Both the position numbers and the translations under genes were made by a program. Of a stretch of DNA of 13,854 bases, positions 1 to 6,895 are shown in pieces. Location of the stretch: NCBI GenBank assembly GCA_025055355.1, contig JANWYM010000050.1, positions 1-13,854 on the forward strand, written 5' to 3'. This stretch comes from Abditibacteriales bacterium (lineage in GTDB: Bacteria; Armatimonadota; Abditibacteriia; Abditibacteriales; JANWYM01). The notes below the pieces were generated by a model. That model saw nothing but the letters and a program-made list of their open reading frames with translations, did no database searches and had not been told where the DNA came from. How positions within the stretch are numbered: the first letter of the stretch is position 1; each line of letters starts with the position of its first letter.

Positions 1-1
1 C

Positions 2-1252
2 CTCGGCGCCCTCACTCAAGAGCCTGACAGCGGACAACTCTTGCGCGACGCCGCGAACGACATCAATGATTGGGAGGTCCTGACGCTTGCGGTGCTGCTG
101 CACGACATCGGCAAACTCGACCCCCAGGGCGACCATTGCCTCACGGGCGCGGCGATGGCACGGCGCATCGGCGAGCGACTGGGGCTGGAGGCGCATCGCG
201 TCGCGCTGCTCGAAAAGTTGGTGCGGGAGCATCTGTTGCTGGCGCGTGCCTCGCGGCTGTTCGACCTGGACTCGCCTTCGACGATTCAGAGCATCGCCGC
301 AACCGTCGGCGACGCCACGACGCTCAAAATGCTTTACCTGCTGTCGAACGTGGACACGCGCGCCGTCGGCAGCAAGGGTTACACCAGCATGGATCTGCGG
401 CTGCTGGACGAACTGTACCTGCGCGTGCTCAACGCGCTGCTGGAGGCAGAGGGCGCGGACTGGGACGCGCGCGCCGAACAGGAACGCCAGCGCGTGCGGA
501 TGGAACTGCGGCACCTGATATCCGAAGAGACGCTGCGGCAGCTATGCGATACGCTGCCCGCCTCCTACGTCGTCAACACGCCGCTGCCGACCATTGCCGT
601 CCACCTCAAGTTACTCGACCGCCTGCCCGCCGAGCGCGTCATCACCGACTTCTATCACGCGCCCGGCGATGACTTCACCGAACTGACGGTTTGCGCCTAC
701 GACGACCCCGAACCCGGTCTGCTCAGTAAAATCTGCGGCACGCTCTTCGCTAACGACGTGGACATTCACACCGCCCACGTCCACACACTCACCCCCCCTG
801 AATCCCTCCCTGCGCTCAAGGAGGACTGGCGAGGGGTGGTGCTGGACACGCTCTGGGTCACCCGCGACCACCGCCCCATCAGCGAACGGCTCGCCGCGCG
901 CATCGGCGAACAACTCAAGCAGGTGCTGCTGGGCGAGGTCAGCGTCCGCGAGTTGATCGAAAAAGCAGGCAAAAAAATCCATCCCGTTCACGTCGAAACG
1001 CTGGAAATTCGCAACGACCTGTCCGATGACCACACGGTGGTTCACATCGTCACCGAGGACGCTCAGGGGTTGCTCTACGCCATCACCCGCAGCCTCGCTG
1101 CGCTGGGGTTGGACATTCACACCGCGAAAATCACCTCGTGGGCGGGCAAAGCCGAAGACGCCTTCTACGTCACCACCCGCGACGGGGGCAAGGTCCCGCC
1201 GACAGAAGTCGAACGGTTAGGGGCAATGTTGAAGGAGAAGATGAGGGGATGA
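2..1252 (+). CDS. glnD: Bifunctional uridylyltransferase/uridylyl-removing enzyme GlnD, C-terminal part (5' end outside window)
   Basis: The frame is open to the window edge, so the nucleotidyltransferase half of this roughly 800-900-residue enzyme lies outside. GlnD attaches and removes UMP on PII signal proteins according to glutamine level, in the cytoplasm. Numbering from the in-frame TTG at 41, an HD phosphohydrolase domain is visible: HDIGK at 21-25, DH at 32-33, EH at 63-64, and the GlnD-like SNVDTRAVG near 102-110. This domain removes UMP. Two ACT domains follow at about 212-285 and 331-402; both carry the GLL..I...L....DIHTA pattern and are the expected glutamine sensors. The first ACT domain has about 12 extra residues (250-265) encoded by palindromic DNA, described separately. 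The gene ends TGA and converges on the Uma2 gene with a 37-bp gap. The HD plus tandem ACT order makes the call firm; RelA-type proteins lack it. Confidence 0.93.
   Translation, partial: LGALTQEPDSGQLLRDAANDINDWEVLTLAVLLHDIGKLDPQGDHCLTGAAMARRIGERLGLEAHRVALLEKLVREHLLLARASRLFDLDSPSTIQSIAATVGDATTLKMLYLLSNVDTRAVGSKGYTSMDLRLLDELYLRVLNALLEAEGADWDARAEQERQRVRMELRHLISEETLRQLCDTLPASYVVNTPLPTIAVHLKLLDRLPAERVITDFYHAPGDDFTELTVCAYDDPEPGLLSKICGTLFANDVDIHTAHVHTLTPPESLPALKEDWRGVVLDTLWVTRDHRPISERLAARIGEQLKQVLLGEVSVRELIEKAGKKIHPVHVETLEIRNDLSDDHTVVHIVTEDAQGLLYAITRSLAALGLDIHTAKITSWAGKAEDAFYVTTRDGGKVPPTEVERLGAMLKEKMRG
788..840 (+). repeat. Palindromic segment inserted in frame in the first ACT domain of GlnD
   Basis: ACCCC at 791-795 pairs with GGGGT at 833-837, and CCTCC at 805-809 pairs with GGAGG at 820-824. 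The gaps between the two pairs are nearly symmetrical (9 and 8 nt), giving a two-part hairpin. It encodes TPPESLPALKEDWRG, where other GlnD proteins have a tight turn of about five residues between two beta strands of the ACT fold. The base pattern resembles the intergenic hairpin repeats at 6961-7034. That it is an inserted repeat is an inference from the symmetry and the protein alignment I recall. Confidence 0.5.
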
Positions 1253-1266
1253 CGCCCGAGGGGCGT
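1252..1266. terminator. Short hairpin between convergent glnD and Uma2 genes
   Basis: ACGCCC, loop GAG, then GGGCGT form a perfect 6-bp stem that starts on the last base of the glnD stop codon. There is no T-run after it on either strand, so intrinsic termination is uncertain. Its place between two convergent genes suits a bidirectional stop signal. Confidence 0.35.
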
Positions 1267-1289
1267 AGCGGTCGCCGGGGACAGATGTT

Positions 1290-1976
1290 TCATCCTTCCA
1301 ACATCGTCCGCAGCGCGTCCATCACTTTGGAAGGACCGACAATCTCGGCAAAGGTCAACAAAGGGTCGGGCAACTCTTCCGCCCACAACCCCGCCACGCG
1401 CAGCCAGAACCCCGGTAGGACGGTGGAGCGATAGATGCCATCCTCACCAACAGGAACCGCCCGGAACTTACCCTGCTCATCCAGCACGTAAAAGTCCGCC
1501 TGCTCCTGACCCGGACGCGAGTCAATCAGCCAATACTCCCGCACGCCTGCCGACTGATACTCTATAAACTTCTGCACGCGGTCGCGCGTCACACTGTCGT
1601 CGGAGACCACCTCCACCACCAGATCCGCTGCGCCCTCCAGCCGCTCCTCCGTCAGCCGATGCCGATGCTCCTCTGCCACCAACAAAATGTCCGGCTCGCG
1701 GGATGGACCGTTGGGCGTGAGTTTCATCTCGAAAGGGGCGCTGAGCACCCTGCCCCGCTGGAAGAAATCCGCGAAGAGTTTGAGCAACTGATAAAGAAAA
1801 CCTGTAATCAACTGATGTCTGGTCTTCGGCGGCATAAAAACAATCACTTCCCCCTCCACCCACTCGGCGTGCACGTCTTCGTCCACGTAGGCAAGGAACT
1901 CTTCGTAACTCATGCGCAAACGATAGGCTTCCTCGGGTTGGGGAGGCGATGCCATCACTGCGCGCTCGGTCGCCAT
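1290..1976 (-). CDS. Uma2 family endonuclease (DUF820, PD-(D/E)XK fold)
   Basis: This 228-residue protein has the Uma2 pattern throughout: MSYEEFLAY at 22-30, EWVEGEV at 38-44, a helical region, REPDILLV at 93-100, DLVVEVVSDDS at 118-128, K136, and GVREYWLID at 144-152. D96 and E122 are the expected metal-binding residues of a PD-(D/E)XK nuclease; the third position of the E-x-K motif is Val, as is usual in this family. Length is a little above the usual 180-200 because of the N-terminal lead and a C-terminal helix. I chose ATG 1976 because AGGAGGGAG lies just upstream and the promoter at 2017-2045 would start transcription near 2010, excluding upstream in-frame starts. Members are often multicopy and some are linked to toxins or mobile elements, but the true substrate is unknown. 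Confidence 0.88.
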   Translation of the reverse strand: MATERAVMASPPQPEEAYRLRMSYEEFLAYVDEDVHAEWVEGEVIVFMPPKTRHQLITGFLYQLLKLFADFFQRGRVLSAPFEMKLTPNGPSREPDILLVAEEHRHRLTEERLEGAADLVVEVVSDDSVTRDRVQKFIEYQSAGVREYWLIDSRPGQEQADFYVLDEQGKFRAVPVGEDGIYRSTVLPGFWLRVAGLWAEELPDPLLTFAEIVGPSKVMDALRTMLEG

Positions 1977-2016
1977 ACAACTCCCTCCTTCCTTATCACC
2001 TCCATCGAGCGCTTCC

Positions 2017-2045
2017 ATTATAGCACCCGCTGGGGCAGCCGTCAA
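2017..2045 (-). promoter_or_regulatory. Sigma70-type promoter of the Uma2 gene
   Basis: On the minus strand, TTGACG (2045-2040) is followed by a 17-nt spacer and a perfect TATAAT (2022-2017). Transcription should start near 2010, giving a leader of about 34 nt that contains the Shine-Dalgarno sequence. The -35 box covers the TGA stop of the decarboxylase remnant. Confidence 0.8.
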
Positions 2046-2263
2046 CCAACGGCGTGGGTGACTTGCTGCAACACTTGCCGATAGTGCAGGTAGTTCTCCA
2101 GGGGCACGTTGGCACGGACGCGCCCGTCCACGACAGGAATGTAACCGCCCCGCTGGAGAAGCGGCGGGACTTTGCTTTCAATCTCGCGTGTGATGTCGCG
2201 TTTGCTTTGGAGCAGCACGTCGAGGTCAACGCCGCCGATGAGCCGCAGGTCGCGCCCAAAGGG
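2042..2263 (-). pseudogene. Uroporphyrinogen decarboxylase-family protein, C-terminal remnant
   Basis: About 73 codons match the end of URO-D-family proteins: PFGRDLRLIGGVDLDVL, then REIESKVPPLLQRGGYIPVVDG, ending VPLENYLHYRQVLQQV. The GRDL..IGG.D and KVPP...GGYIP.VD patterns are typical of the corrinoid/methyltransferase-like URO-D group. Normal proteins have about 330-380 residues. Upstream of 2263 the same frame stays open to 2359, but the 32 residues there do not resemble the family, and the other two frames do not either. The rest has therefore been deleted or replaced. I see no start or ribosome site that would make this stump a functional gene. Confidence 0.7.
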
Positions 2264-2317
2264 CAGCACGCTGACCAGCAGGAGCACCTGCTCGCCACGA
2301 CGCAAAGACACTCCGCG

Positions 2318-2347
2318 TTGCGGCATAGCCCAGGTTTCTGCTATAAT
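2318..2347 (+). promoter_or_regulatory. Probable promoter of the pyrimidine dimer glycosylase gene
   Basis: A perfect TATAAT at 2342-2347 lies 18 nt after TTGCGG at 2318-2323, a weak -35 box (TTG matches only). Transcription would begin near 2354, leaving a leader of about 140 nt before the glycosylase start. The site sits antisense to the upstream end of the decarboxylase remnant frame. Confidence 0.5.
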
Positions 2348-2388
2348 CTCAGCGGGCATGCTCTCCCTCTTCTATGGAGAAGGATACC

Positions 2389-2529
2389 ATGCTGCGCTGG
2401 GGGGGTCTATATCTAAACGCGCTTGCTCCCTGCGCTGCTGTGTGGCGGGGGCACGATGTCGGTCATCGCAGATGGGGAAGGGGTATCAACACGAATGCGC
2501 ATCTGGAGTCTGCATCCGAAGTATCTTGA
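2389..2529 (+). CDS. Possible 46-residue leader peptide (uncertain)
   Basis: An ATG at 2389 has GGAGAAGGA just upstream and opens a 46-codon frame that ends 35 nt inside the start of the glycosylase gene, in a different frame. The product starts MLRWGGLYLNALAP and has no family I recognise. The good ribosome site and the overlap with the next start would allow translational coupling. A chance frame in a 140-nt leader is equally possible. Confidence 0.22.
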   Translation: MLRWGGLYLNALAPCAAVWRGHDVGHRRWGRGINTNAHLESASEVS

Positions 2530-2956
2530 CGCTCGCGGGCTGGTCGCCCTGTGGCGGGAAGCGCTTCTCGCCCAAGCCGTGCTACGGGGGGCGACGCGCG
2601 GCTACTTGCATCACCCGCAACTGCGACGATTCCAAAACACGACCTGTCCAATGGGGTTCATCGCAGACTACCTGCGGGGCGTTCATGAGGAAGCCACCCG
2701 CCGGGGCTACCGCTTCGCCGCTGAGAAGATCGGTTGTGCGCGAGCGCCGGGGCAACTGACCGTAACCGATGGTCAACTGGCGTTCGAGTGGCACCACCTC
2801 ATGCGGAAACTGGCAACCCGCGACCCGCAATGGCGTGCTCAACTGGCGTCCGTTGGGTCTCCCCGTCCCCATCCCCTTTTTCGGGTCATACGCGGTGGCG
2901 TCGAACCTTGGGAAAAGGGCGCCGGAGCCGACACGCTCTTAGAGCGCCCAACGTGA
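2495..2956 (+). CDS. Pyrimidine dimer DNA glycosylase (T4 endonuclease V-type, Pyr_excise family)
   Basis: The 153-residue protein opens with MRIWSLHPKYLD and continues LVALWREALLAQAVL, HPQLRRF, a YL..VH.EA.RRGY segment near 60-70, then VTDGQLAFEWHHL and HPLFRVI..GVEPWE. This is the bacterial form of the family that cuts DNA at UV-induced pyrimidine dimers by glycosylase and AP-lyase steps. E22 (WRE) aligns with the catalytic Glu23 of the phage enzyme (YRE). The phage Thr2, whose alpha-amino group is the nucleophile, has no counterpart: the chain aligns as M-R against M-T-R. I chose ATG 2495 because the family motif starts there and GGGGAAGGGG precedes it; upstream in-frame starts add unrelated residues. 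The gene stands alone, followed by a repeat-rich gap. Family assignment is strong; activity is inferred. Confidence 0.82.
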   Translation: MRIWSLHPKYLDARGLVALWREALLAQAVLRGATRGYLHHPQLRRFQNTTCPMGFIADYLRGVHEEATRRGYRFAAEKIGCARAPGQLTVTDGQLAFEWHHLMRKLATRDPQWRAQLASVGSPRPHPLFRVIRGGVEPWEKGAGADTLLERPT

Positions 2957-2971
2957 CATCCGGTGGAGCCT

Positions 2972-3016
2972 TCTGACGCAGAGCCACGCCGAAGGAAGCG
3001 CAGAAAGCCGCCGAGG
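2972..3016. repeat. Degenerate interspersed repeat downstream of the glycosylase gene
   Basis: The purine-rich stretch with ACGCAGAGCCACGC and then AGCGCAGAAAGCCGC resembles the widespread bacterial intergenic repeat built from units of CGCAGAG. It is non-coding in all frames of note. The family likeness is from memory only. Confidence 0.3.
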
Positions 3017-3063
3017 GCGGGTTAAGAATCTCATCAGGTTCAGGAGTTACGCGGTCGCCCTCA

Positions 3064-3178
3064 TAAGGTAGGTCGCCATGAATCCTGTCCGAGTGACAGC
3101 CCTATGGCTTTGTCGTTCTGAGCGAAGCAAAGCATCGCGTCGTTGATAAGCGTGACAAAATTTATGGCGACCTACTTA
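3064..3178. mobile_element. MITE-like 115-bp element with terminal inverted repeats
   Basis: TAAGGTAGGTCGCCAT (3064-3079) is the inverse complement of ATGGCGACCTACTTA (3164-3178), apart from one extra base. The 84 bp between contains no gene but holds TGTCGTTCTGAGCGAAGC (from 3111), a member of a widespread intergenic repeat. I see no clear target duplication. Such small non-coding elements with matched ends are usually moved by a transposase elsewhere in the genome. The right end lies about 50 bp before the molybdoenzyme start, so it may supply or disturb that gene's promoter. Confidence 0.55.
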
Positions 3179-3230
3179 GGTGTCAGCGACGGCGTCCGTT
3201 GCAGAGAGCAGAGTCAGAGAGGAGCACATC

Positions 3231-5582
3231 ATGTCCGATTACTCTGTCGTCGGAAAATCCCTGCCGCGCGTGGATGCGGTGGCGAAGGTCACAGGCGCCG
3301 CCGAATACGCAGCGGACGTGAAACTGCCCAACGTGCTCTACGGCAAGATCCTGCGCAGCCCGCATGCGCACGCAAGGATCGTGCGCGTGGACACTCGTCG
3401 AGCCGAACAGTTGCCCGGCGTGGAGGCGGTTATCACCTACAAGGACTTGCCGCAGCCATCAGGCGCGGGGCGTCCGATTTTTGCGCAGGGGAAAGTGCGC
3501 TTCGCGGGCGAGGCGGTGGCGGCGGTCGCCGCGAGTTCGCCGGAGGTCGCGCAGGACGCCCTGGATTTGATTGAGGTCGAATACGCGGTGCTGCCGGCGG
3601 TGATGGACCCGCTGGAAGCGATGCAGCCCGGCGCGCCGCTGATTCACGAGGAGTTGAAAACAGCCGTCACCGTGGACGGCGTGGAATACGTCAATATCAG
3701 TGACCACTCGCACGATCGCGAGGGCAACGTGGACAGGGCGTTCGCCCGCGCCGACGCCGTGGTGGAGAACACGTTTCATCTCTCCGTGGTGCACCAGTGT
3801 TACCTTGAGCCACACGCGGCTGTGGCTTCCGTCGCGCCGACGGGCAAGATAACGGTCTGGACGACGACGCAGGGACACTTTTGGACGTTGGAAGGCATGG
3901 CGAAAATTCTGGGCGTGCCGATGACGCAGATTAACGTTGTTCCCACAACGATCGGCGGCGGGTTCGGCGGGAAGTGTGAGGCGATGTTGGAACCGATTGC
4001 CGTGTTGCTGGCGCGCCGGGCGGGCAAGCCGGTGAAAATCGTAATGACGCGCGTCGAGGAAATGCTGGCGGCAACGCCCGCTCCGCGCTGCGTGATTGAC
4101 ATGAAAAGTGCAGCGAGGAAGGACGGCACGCTCACCGCGCGGCAGGCGCGTATCATCTGGGACACCGGGGCGTATGCGGGAGGGGGAGGCGGTGGCGTGG
4201 ACCTCGTGCGCGGACCGTATCGTGTCCCCAACGTGAAGGTGGAGGCGTTCTCCGTTTACACCAACAAAACCAACCCCGGCGCGTATCGCGCCCCCAGCGT
4301 GCCGCAGGTGGCGTTCGCGTATGAGTCCCAGATGGACATGCTCGCCAGAGAACTCGGCATAGACCCCGTCGCGTTCCGCTTGAAAAACCTCAAAGACAAC
4401 CGCGACTTCGCCGAAAACGGTAAACCGCCGCGCATCGCGGTGGCGTTCAAGGAGACGCTGCAAAAGGCGGCGGAGATGGCGGGGTGGGGACAACAGACCC
4501 CAAGACAACGAGACCGCGGGACCCCAGACCGAAAACCTCAAGGTCAGCCGTCATCTGGTCATGGGGTCGGGAGTCAGCGGTCAGTGGTTGGCGTCAAGCG
4601 GCGCGGCATGGGCGTTGCCGTCGGTCCGTGGAGCAACTGGGCGGGGCCGTCCTCCTGTGTGGTCTCCATCAACGAGGACGGGACGGTGAAGCACTTCAGC
4701 GGCGCGGTGGACCTGACGGGCAGCGACACCGTGTTGGCGCAGATTGTCGCGGAGGAGTTGGGGGTGCCTATCGAGAGCGTGTTGGTTGTCACCGGCGACA
4801 CGGACAGCGCGCCTTACGCGGCGGTGAGCGGCGGCAGTCGCATCACTTACGGTCAGGGCGCGGTGGCACGGGCGGCGGCGCGAGAAGCGAAGGAGCGACT
4901 CCTCAAGTTGGCGGCAGAGCAGTTGGGCGTCAAGCCCCGGCAGTTGGACACGAAGGACGGCAAGGTGTTCGTTAAGCGCGACCCGAAACGCTCGATGACG
5001 TTCAGCGAGTTGGGCAGAATCAGTCTTTGGTCGGGCAACGGTCCCATCGTAGGGAGGGCTTCAATTGCCGAATTGCCCTCACCGCCAGTCATCGCCGCGC
5101 AGATCGCCGAGGTGGAAGTGGACACTGAAACCGGGTTCGTCAAACTGCTCCGCCTGATTGCGACGCAGGACGTGGGATTCGCGATCAACCCGATGGCGTG
5201 CGAGGGTCAGATTCAAGGTGGCGCGGTACAAGGCGTGGGCTGGGCGCTCTACGAAGGGATCCAATATGACAACAACGGCGTGGTCAACCGCTCGTTTCTC
5301 GACTACCTGCTACCGACGGCGATGGACGCGCCCCCCGTCGAGGTCGGCTTGGTCGAACTCAACGCTCCCGACGGACCCTTCGGCGCGAAGGGCATCGGTG
5401 AGCCCCCGATTATCCCGACTCTCGCCGCTATCGCCAACGCCATCGCTGACGCGACCGGCGTGCACATCACCGACTTGCCCATCACGCCAGAGCGCATCGT
5501 GACAGCGATGTCATCCACCTCGGCACGTTCGGGCGGGGCGTCCCGCTCGCCCCGACGCACCGCTCGACCGACGGGTAAGTGA
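3231..5582 (+). CDS. Xanthine dehydrogenase-family protein, molybdopterin-binding (large) subunit
   Basis: 783 residues. An a/b hammerhead domain comes first (about 8-115: GKSLPRVDAVAKVTGAAEYAAD, LRSPHAHARI), then two molybdenum-cofactor-binding domains. Visible landmarks are GGGFGGK at 242-248, GAYRAP from 350, and GAKGIGEPP near 718-726 with the conserved catalytic glutamate at E724. The Form I CO dehydrogenase active-site loop (AYRCSFR) is absent, so the substrate is probably an aldehyde, purine or other N-heterocycle and cannot be named. These enzymes also need 2Fe-2S and FAD subunits; neither is within the window on either side. No signal peptide is visible. ATG 3231 has AGAGAGGAG upstream; the longer GTG start at 3180 adds non-family residues. 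Two segments look like repeat-derived additions: an unusual polar linker at 421-455 and a basic tail after 760. Confidence 0.9.
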   Translation: MSDYSVVGKSLPRVDAVAKVTGAAEYAADVKLPNVLYGKILRSPHAHARIVRVDTRRAEQLPGVEAVITYKDLPQPSGAGRPIFAQGKVRFAGEAVAAVAASSPEVAQDALDLIEVEYAVLPAVMDPLEAMQPGAPLIHEELKTAVTVDGVEYVNISDHSHDREGNVDRAFARADAVVENTFHLSVVHQCYLEPHAAVASVAPTGKITVWTTTQGHFWTLEGMAKILGVPMTQINVVPTTIGGGFGGKCEAMLEPIAVLLARRAGKPVKIVMTRVEEMLAATPAPRCVIDMKSAARKDGTLTARQARIIWDTGAYAGGGGGGVDLVRGPYRVPNVKVEAFSVYTNKTNPGAYRAPSVPQVAFAYESQMDMLARELGIDPVAFRLKNLKDNRDFAENGKPPRIAVAFKETLQKAAEMAGWGQQTPRQRDRGTPDRKPQGQPSSGHGVGSQRSVVGVKRRGMGVAVGPWSNWAGPSSCVVSINEDGTVKHFSGAVDLTGSDTVLAQIVAEELGVPIESVLVVTGDTDSAPYAAVSGGSRITYGQGAVARAAAREAKERLLKLAAEQLGVKPRQLDTKDGKVFVKRDPKRSMTFSELGRISLWSGNGPIVGRASIAELPSPPVIAAQIAEVEVDTETGFVKLLRLIATQDVGFAINPMACEGQIQGGAVQGVGWALYEGIQYDNNGVVNRSFLDYLLPTAMDAPPVEVGLVELNAPDGPFGAKGIGEPPIIPTLAAIANAIADATGVHITDLPITPERIVTAMSSTSARSGGASRSPRRTARPTGK
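4491..4595 (+). repeat. In-frame low-complexity palindromic segment in the molybdoenzyme gene
   Basis: Between the conserved GW (W419) and RRGMGVAVG lie about 35 residues rich in Q, R, P, S and G where relatives have a short linker. The DNA has inverted arms GACCCCAGACC (4520-4530) and GGTCATGGGGTC (4557-4568), a further partial copy near 4496, and echoing GGTCAG/AGTCAG units at 4541-4586. Its base pattern is unlike the surrounding coding sequence but keeps the frame open. Confidence 0.55.
5529..5560 (+). repeat. Palindromic segment encoding the C-terminal tail of the molybdoenzyme subunit
   Basis: GGGGCG (5535-5540) and CGCCCC (5548-5553) form a hairpin with a 7-nt loop. The family normally ends close to PERIV (here PERIVTAM, ending at residue 760), but this protein runs on for 23 Ser/Arg-rich residues encoded by this DNA and its flanks. 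It looks like an intergenic palindrome that has been read into the gene. Confidence 0.4.
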
Positions 5583-5810
5583 GGGCAACCCAGAATTTGC
5601 TGGCGGTGTATGAGACCGCGCAGCGCGGCAGGCATGAGGCGTGAACGTCTTGCGAGGTGCGTGAGTTGATGCAACGAGGCGAGAGGTCTCCAACAGCGGC
5701 AAGTCCTCTACCTTTTCCGGTGTGATGAGAAAGTCGCATGGCTAACAGAGGGGCGGGACATGTCACTTCTGGCAGGCTTACTCATCTCACAAAGGCTCCG
5801 CAAAACGCAG

Positions 5811-5827
5811 CCGTCGCGCCGCGACGG
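5811..5827. repeat. Perfect 17-nt palindrome upstream of the amidase relic
   Basis: CCGTCGCGCCGCGACGG has 8-base arms around one central base; as RNA it could form a 7-bp stem with a GCC loop. It lies about 24 nt before the amidase start, in the leader. It could be an operator, a leader hairpin or a terminator of the upstream gene, though no T-run follows. The rest of 5583-5850 holds no gene that I can support. Confidence 0.45.
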
Positions 5828-5850
5828 AATAAGGGAGGACGAAGGAGTTG

Positions 5851-6891
5851 ATGCGACGACCCTCACGCGCCCGAAGCCCGCGCGCCTTACAACTCGACCG
5901 CCGCACCTTCATCAAGGGATTGCCGGCGATGGGGGGTCGCCAGCCTCGCGGTGTCCGAGGGCAAGGAGATTGACGCTGCCGCCCCTCCGCCGCGTGTTAC
6001 GCAGGAGATGCTGAACGCGGCAGCGCAACTCATCGGGATTGAGTTGATGGACGCCCAAAAGGCGATGGCGCTGCCGGGCGTCAATCGCAACCTCGCGCAC
6101 GACGAGACGCTGCGCCAGATTGACGTGCCGCTCGACACCGAGCCAGCCATCGCCTCCCACCCCGCTCCGCCGGGCAAGCGGTTCACCACCAAGCGAGATA
6201 GATTCAAACTGAGCAGGGTGGAGCTGCCCCCGTTCAACACGCTCGAAGACCTCGCCTTCGGCACGCTGACCCAACTGGCGGCGTTGGTGTGCACGCGCAA
6301 AATTTCTCCCGTTGACCTGACGAAAATGTATCTGGCGCGGCTGAAGCGATACGGACCCCAACTGCTGTGCGTCCGTGACGTTGACGGAAGCACTCGCCCT
6401 CGAACAGACAGAATCCGCTGCCCGCGAAATCCAGCGCGGCAAATATCGCGGTCCGCTGCACGGCATTCCCTACCGGGTGAAGGACCTGGTCGCCACGAAA
6501 GGGATTCCAACGACGCGGGGCGCGGAGCCGTATCGGGAGCAGATGATTGATTACGACGCGACGGTGATCGAGCGCCACATCTTCCGCACGTCGCGCTTCA
6601 TCCCCGCCGTCGAATATCTGCGCGCCCAGCGTGCCCGCACGCTGCTGATGCGCAAGATGGAGGAGGTGATGTCCAACGGGGACGTCTGCATCGCGCCGGA
6701 CAGTGCGAGCCTGAGCGTCACCAACCTGACGGGACATCCCGCTGTCGTCGTGCCGTGCGGCTTCCTCAGGGGTGTGCCCCAAGCCCTCATGTTCATCGGC
6801 TGCCTCTACGATGAAGCTGCGCCGCTTGCGCGTCGCGCTGGCGTTTGAGCGGGCGACGGTGTGGCACACGATGCATCCCACGATGGACTGA
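5851..6891 (+). pseudogene. Tat-exported amidase (amidase signature family), decayed
   Basis: ATG 5851 follows GAAGGAG and encodes a twin-arginine signal (LDRRTFIKGLPAMG). A G6 run at 5931-5936 has one G too many, and the product continues in the next frame (AVSEGKEIDAAAPPPRV to RYGPQLLCV). A second extra base near 6374 moves the frame again, to TLTEALALEQ then LHGIPYRVKDLVATKGIPTT, which keeps the catalytic lysine of VKD. At about 6573-6582 the sequence jumps from DYDATVIER to FRTSRFIPAVEYLRAQR, losing about 180-200 residues that include the GGSSSGS-type region with both catalytic serines. A third +1 shift near 6815 restores the original frame, and the relic ends AFERATVWHTMHPTMD. Relatives have about 500-560 residues. 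The three shifts and the loss of the active site make a working enzyme implausible. Confidence 0.88.
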
Positions 6892-6895
6892 GTGC

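Noticed and set aside
3459..4541. A 360-codon open frame on the minus strand
   Set aside because: It lies entirely antisense to the molybdoenzyme gene, has an Arg/His-rich composition typical of a shadow frame in GC-rich DNA, and has no ribosome site or family likeness.
5579..5644. A 21-codon frame overlapping the molybdoenzyme stop, reading NLLAVYETAQRGR
   Set aside because: It faintly recalls the end of Gfo/Idh/MocA oxidoreductases, but it is too short and has no flanking support, so chance cannot be excluded.
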